Source of the DNA: Xanthobacteraceae bacterium
GTDB lineage: Bacteria > Pseudomonadota > Alphaproteobacteria > Rhizobiales > Xanthobacteraceae
Length of the DNA stretch: 64,000 nucleotides
Direction: 5' to 3'
Assembly (NCBI GenBank): GCA_028290465.1
Contig: JAQGJU010000023.1
Span: 1 to 64,000 of the forward strand
In this document: piece after piece, positions 63,358-64,000 of the stretch
Position numbering within the stretch: position 1 is the stretch's first letter
How the letters are laid out: each line of letters starts with the position of its first letter
The notes under the pieces: generated by a model
The model's database searches: none
What the model was told of the DNA's origin: nothing
Seen by the model: the letters and a program-made list of their open reading frames with translations, nothing else
Program-made: the position numbers and the translations under genes

Positions 63358-63387
63358 TAGAGCGCTTTCAAGCGAAGTGGAAACCGG
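63358..63387. repeat. Fragment of dispersed repeat (family B)
   Basis: TAGAGCGCTTTCAAGCGAAG then TGGAAACC match one arm of the 38475 element; the other arm is missing. Confidence 0.65.
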
Positions 63388-63411
63388 TCGCGTAGACGCG
63401 CGACGCAGTCG

Positions 63412-63443
63412 CAAAACAAAACCGGCGCCCTTGCGGACGCCGG
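63412..63443 (-). terminator. Rho-independent terminator between pal and cpoB
   Basis: Stem CCGGCGTCC/GGGCGCCGG (one G-U type pair) with a GCAA loop, followed on the minus strand by TTTTGTTTTGC. It lies 29 bp past the pal stop and may separate the tol-pal transcript from cpoB. Confidence 0.8.
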
Positions 63444-63471
63444 CCTTGGAATTCGCAGATATCAGCCGGAC

Positions 63472-63975
63472 TTAAGATTGGCCGCCGCCGTTCAGCACCG
63501 TGACCGCGCGGCGGTTCTGCGACCAGCACGAGATGTCGTTACACACCGCGACCGGGCGCTCCTTGCCGTAGGCGACCGTGCGCATGCGCGAGGCCGGAAT
63601 GCCGCGGGCGACCAAGAAGTCCCGCACCGCCTGGCCGCGACGCGCGCTGAGCGCGATATTGTATTCGCGGGTGCCGCGCTCGTCCGAATGGCCTTCGATC
63701 GTGAAGGAGTAGCGGTTGTACTGCTGCAGCCACTGCGCCTGCTTGTCGAGGGTCGACGTCGCGGTCGGCGTCAGCTCCGAGGAATCGGTCTCGAAGAACA
63801 CGCGGTCGCCAACGTTGACGACGAATTCCTGCGGACTGCCGGGCGTCGCGGCGCCGGCCGTCAGACCGGCCTGGTCCGCGCCGTTCGGTTTGTTGGTGCA
63901 AGCGCCGACCGTCAGGGCCGCAAACAACAGGGCTGCAAACTGTGCGCCACGGATGAGATTAGGGAAGGTGCTCAT
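63472..63975 (-). CDS. pal: Peptidoglycan-associated lipoprotein Pal
   Basis: A 167-residue lipoprotein; lipobox LTVGAC makes Cys26 the lipid anchor. The OmpA-like peptidoglycan-binding domain (about 58-160) carries RVFFETDSSELTPTATSTLD, IEGHSDERGTREYNIALSAR and VAYGKERPVAVCNDISCWSQ. The paired Cys near the end could be a disulphide. GGAGG lies before ATG 63975. It links outer membrane to peptidoglycan and TolB; tolB, tolA, tolR and tolQ are expected beyond the right edge. Confidence 0.97.
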   Translation of the reverse strand: MSTFPNLIRGAQFAALLFAALTVGACTNKPNGADQAGLTAGAATPGSPQEFVVNVGDRVFFETDSSELTPTATSTLDKQAQWLQQYNRYSFTIEGHSDERGTREYNIALSARRGQAVRDFLVARGIPASRMRTVAYGKERPVAVCNDISCWSQNRRAVTVLNGGGQS

Positions 63976-64000
63976 TCCGGTGCCTCCATTTTTCGGGTCA

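Overview
The window reads as chromosomal DNA of a high-GC alphaproteobacterium of the order Hyphomicrobiales (Rhizobiales), most likely near Bradyrhizobium, Rhodopseudomonas or Pseudolabrys. The assignment is inferred from the hisZ-hisG pair, a 325-residue HisG, a GH17 beta-glucan synthase-like protein, Omp25-type and TorF-type outer-membrane proteins, CIRCE-controlled groESL, many TRAP transporters, and three dispersed palindromic repeat families of the kind common in that group. No rRNA, tRNA or CRISPR array was seen.

Layout. 1-4.4 kb: GH17 membrane protein (cut by the left edge), small membrane protein, methyltransferase, and a secreted cupin divergent from a LysR regulator. 4.4-10.8 kb: a zinc-type TonB receptor behind a Zur-like box, hisZ-hisG, and a lipid-linked sugar glycosyltransferase/deacetylase pair. 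10.9-14.5 kb: repeats, a DUF2076 protein, an L,D-transpeptidase, an orphan cheZ and a decayed IS481-type transposase. 14.7-18.5 kb: a more AT-rich accessory segment with two exported proteins, a PDZ/Sel1-repeat protein and a caspase-like protein with a peptidoglycan-binding-like tail. 18.5-25.8 kb: MFS transporter, ArsN2-like acetyltransferase, lipoprotein, groES-groEL, outer-membrane protein, META-like protein and dienelactone hydrolase. 25.8-34.3 kb: two complete TRAP transporters flanking an amidase, with the corpse of a third TRAP permease between them. 34.8-38.0 kb: an SbmA/YddA-like ABC exporter, a small membrane protein and a TorF-like porin.

38.6-46.3 kb is a leftward glycolate/glyoxylate cluster: glcD-glcE-[TPP riboswitch]-thiM-glcF-histone H1-like gene-malate synthase. 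GlcDEF makes glyoxylate and malate synthase condenses it with acetyl-CoA. The malate synthase has a long lysine/alanine-rich H1-like N-terminal extension, and thiM with its own riboswitch splits glcDEF.

46.5-58 kb: cytochrome c, TetR regulator, a thiamine-diphosphate enzyme, a Bug/TctC binding protein, a DUF922 protease-like protein, a fused APH-like/AAA kinase, an MFS transporter, a DUF4424 protein, an unknown GHRPC protein and a second L,D-transpeptidase. 57.8-64 kb: azlCD, then the envelope block ftsH, tilS, cpoB and pal; tolQRAB would be expected just past the right edge.

The two things most worth attention are the periplasmic caspase plus PDZ/Sel1 module and the H1-like malate synthase fusion within the riboswitch-split glc cluster.
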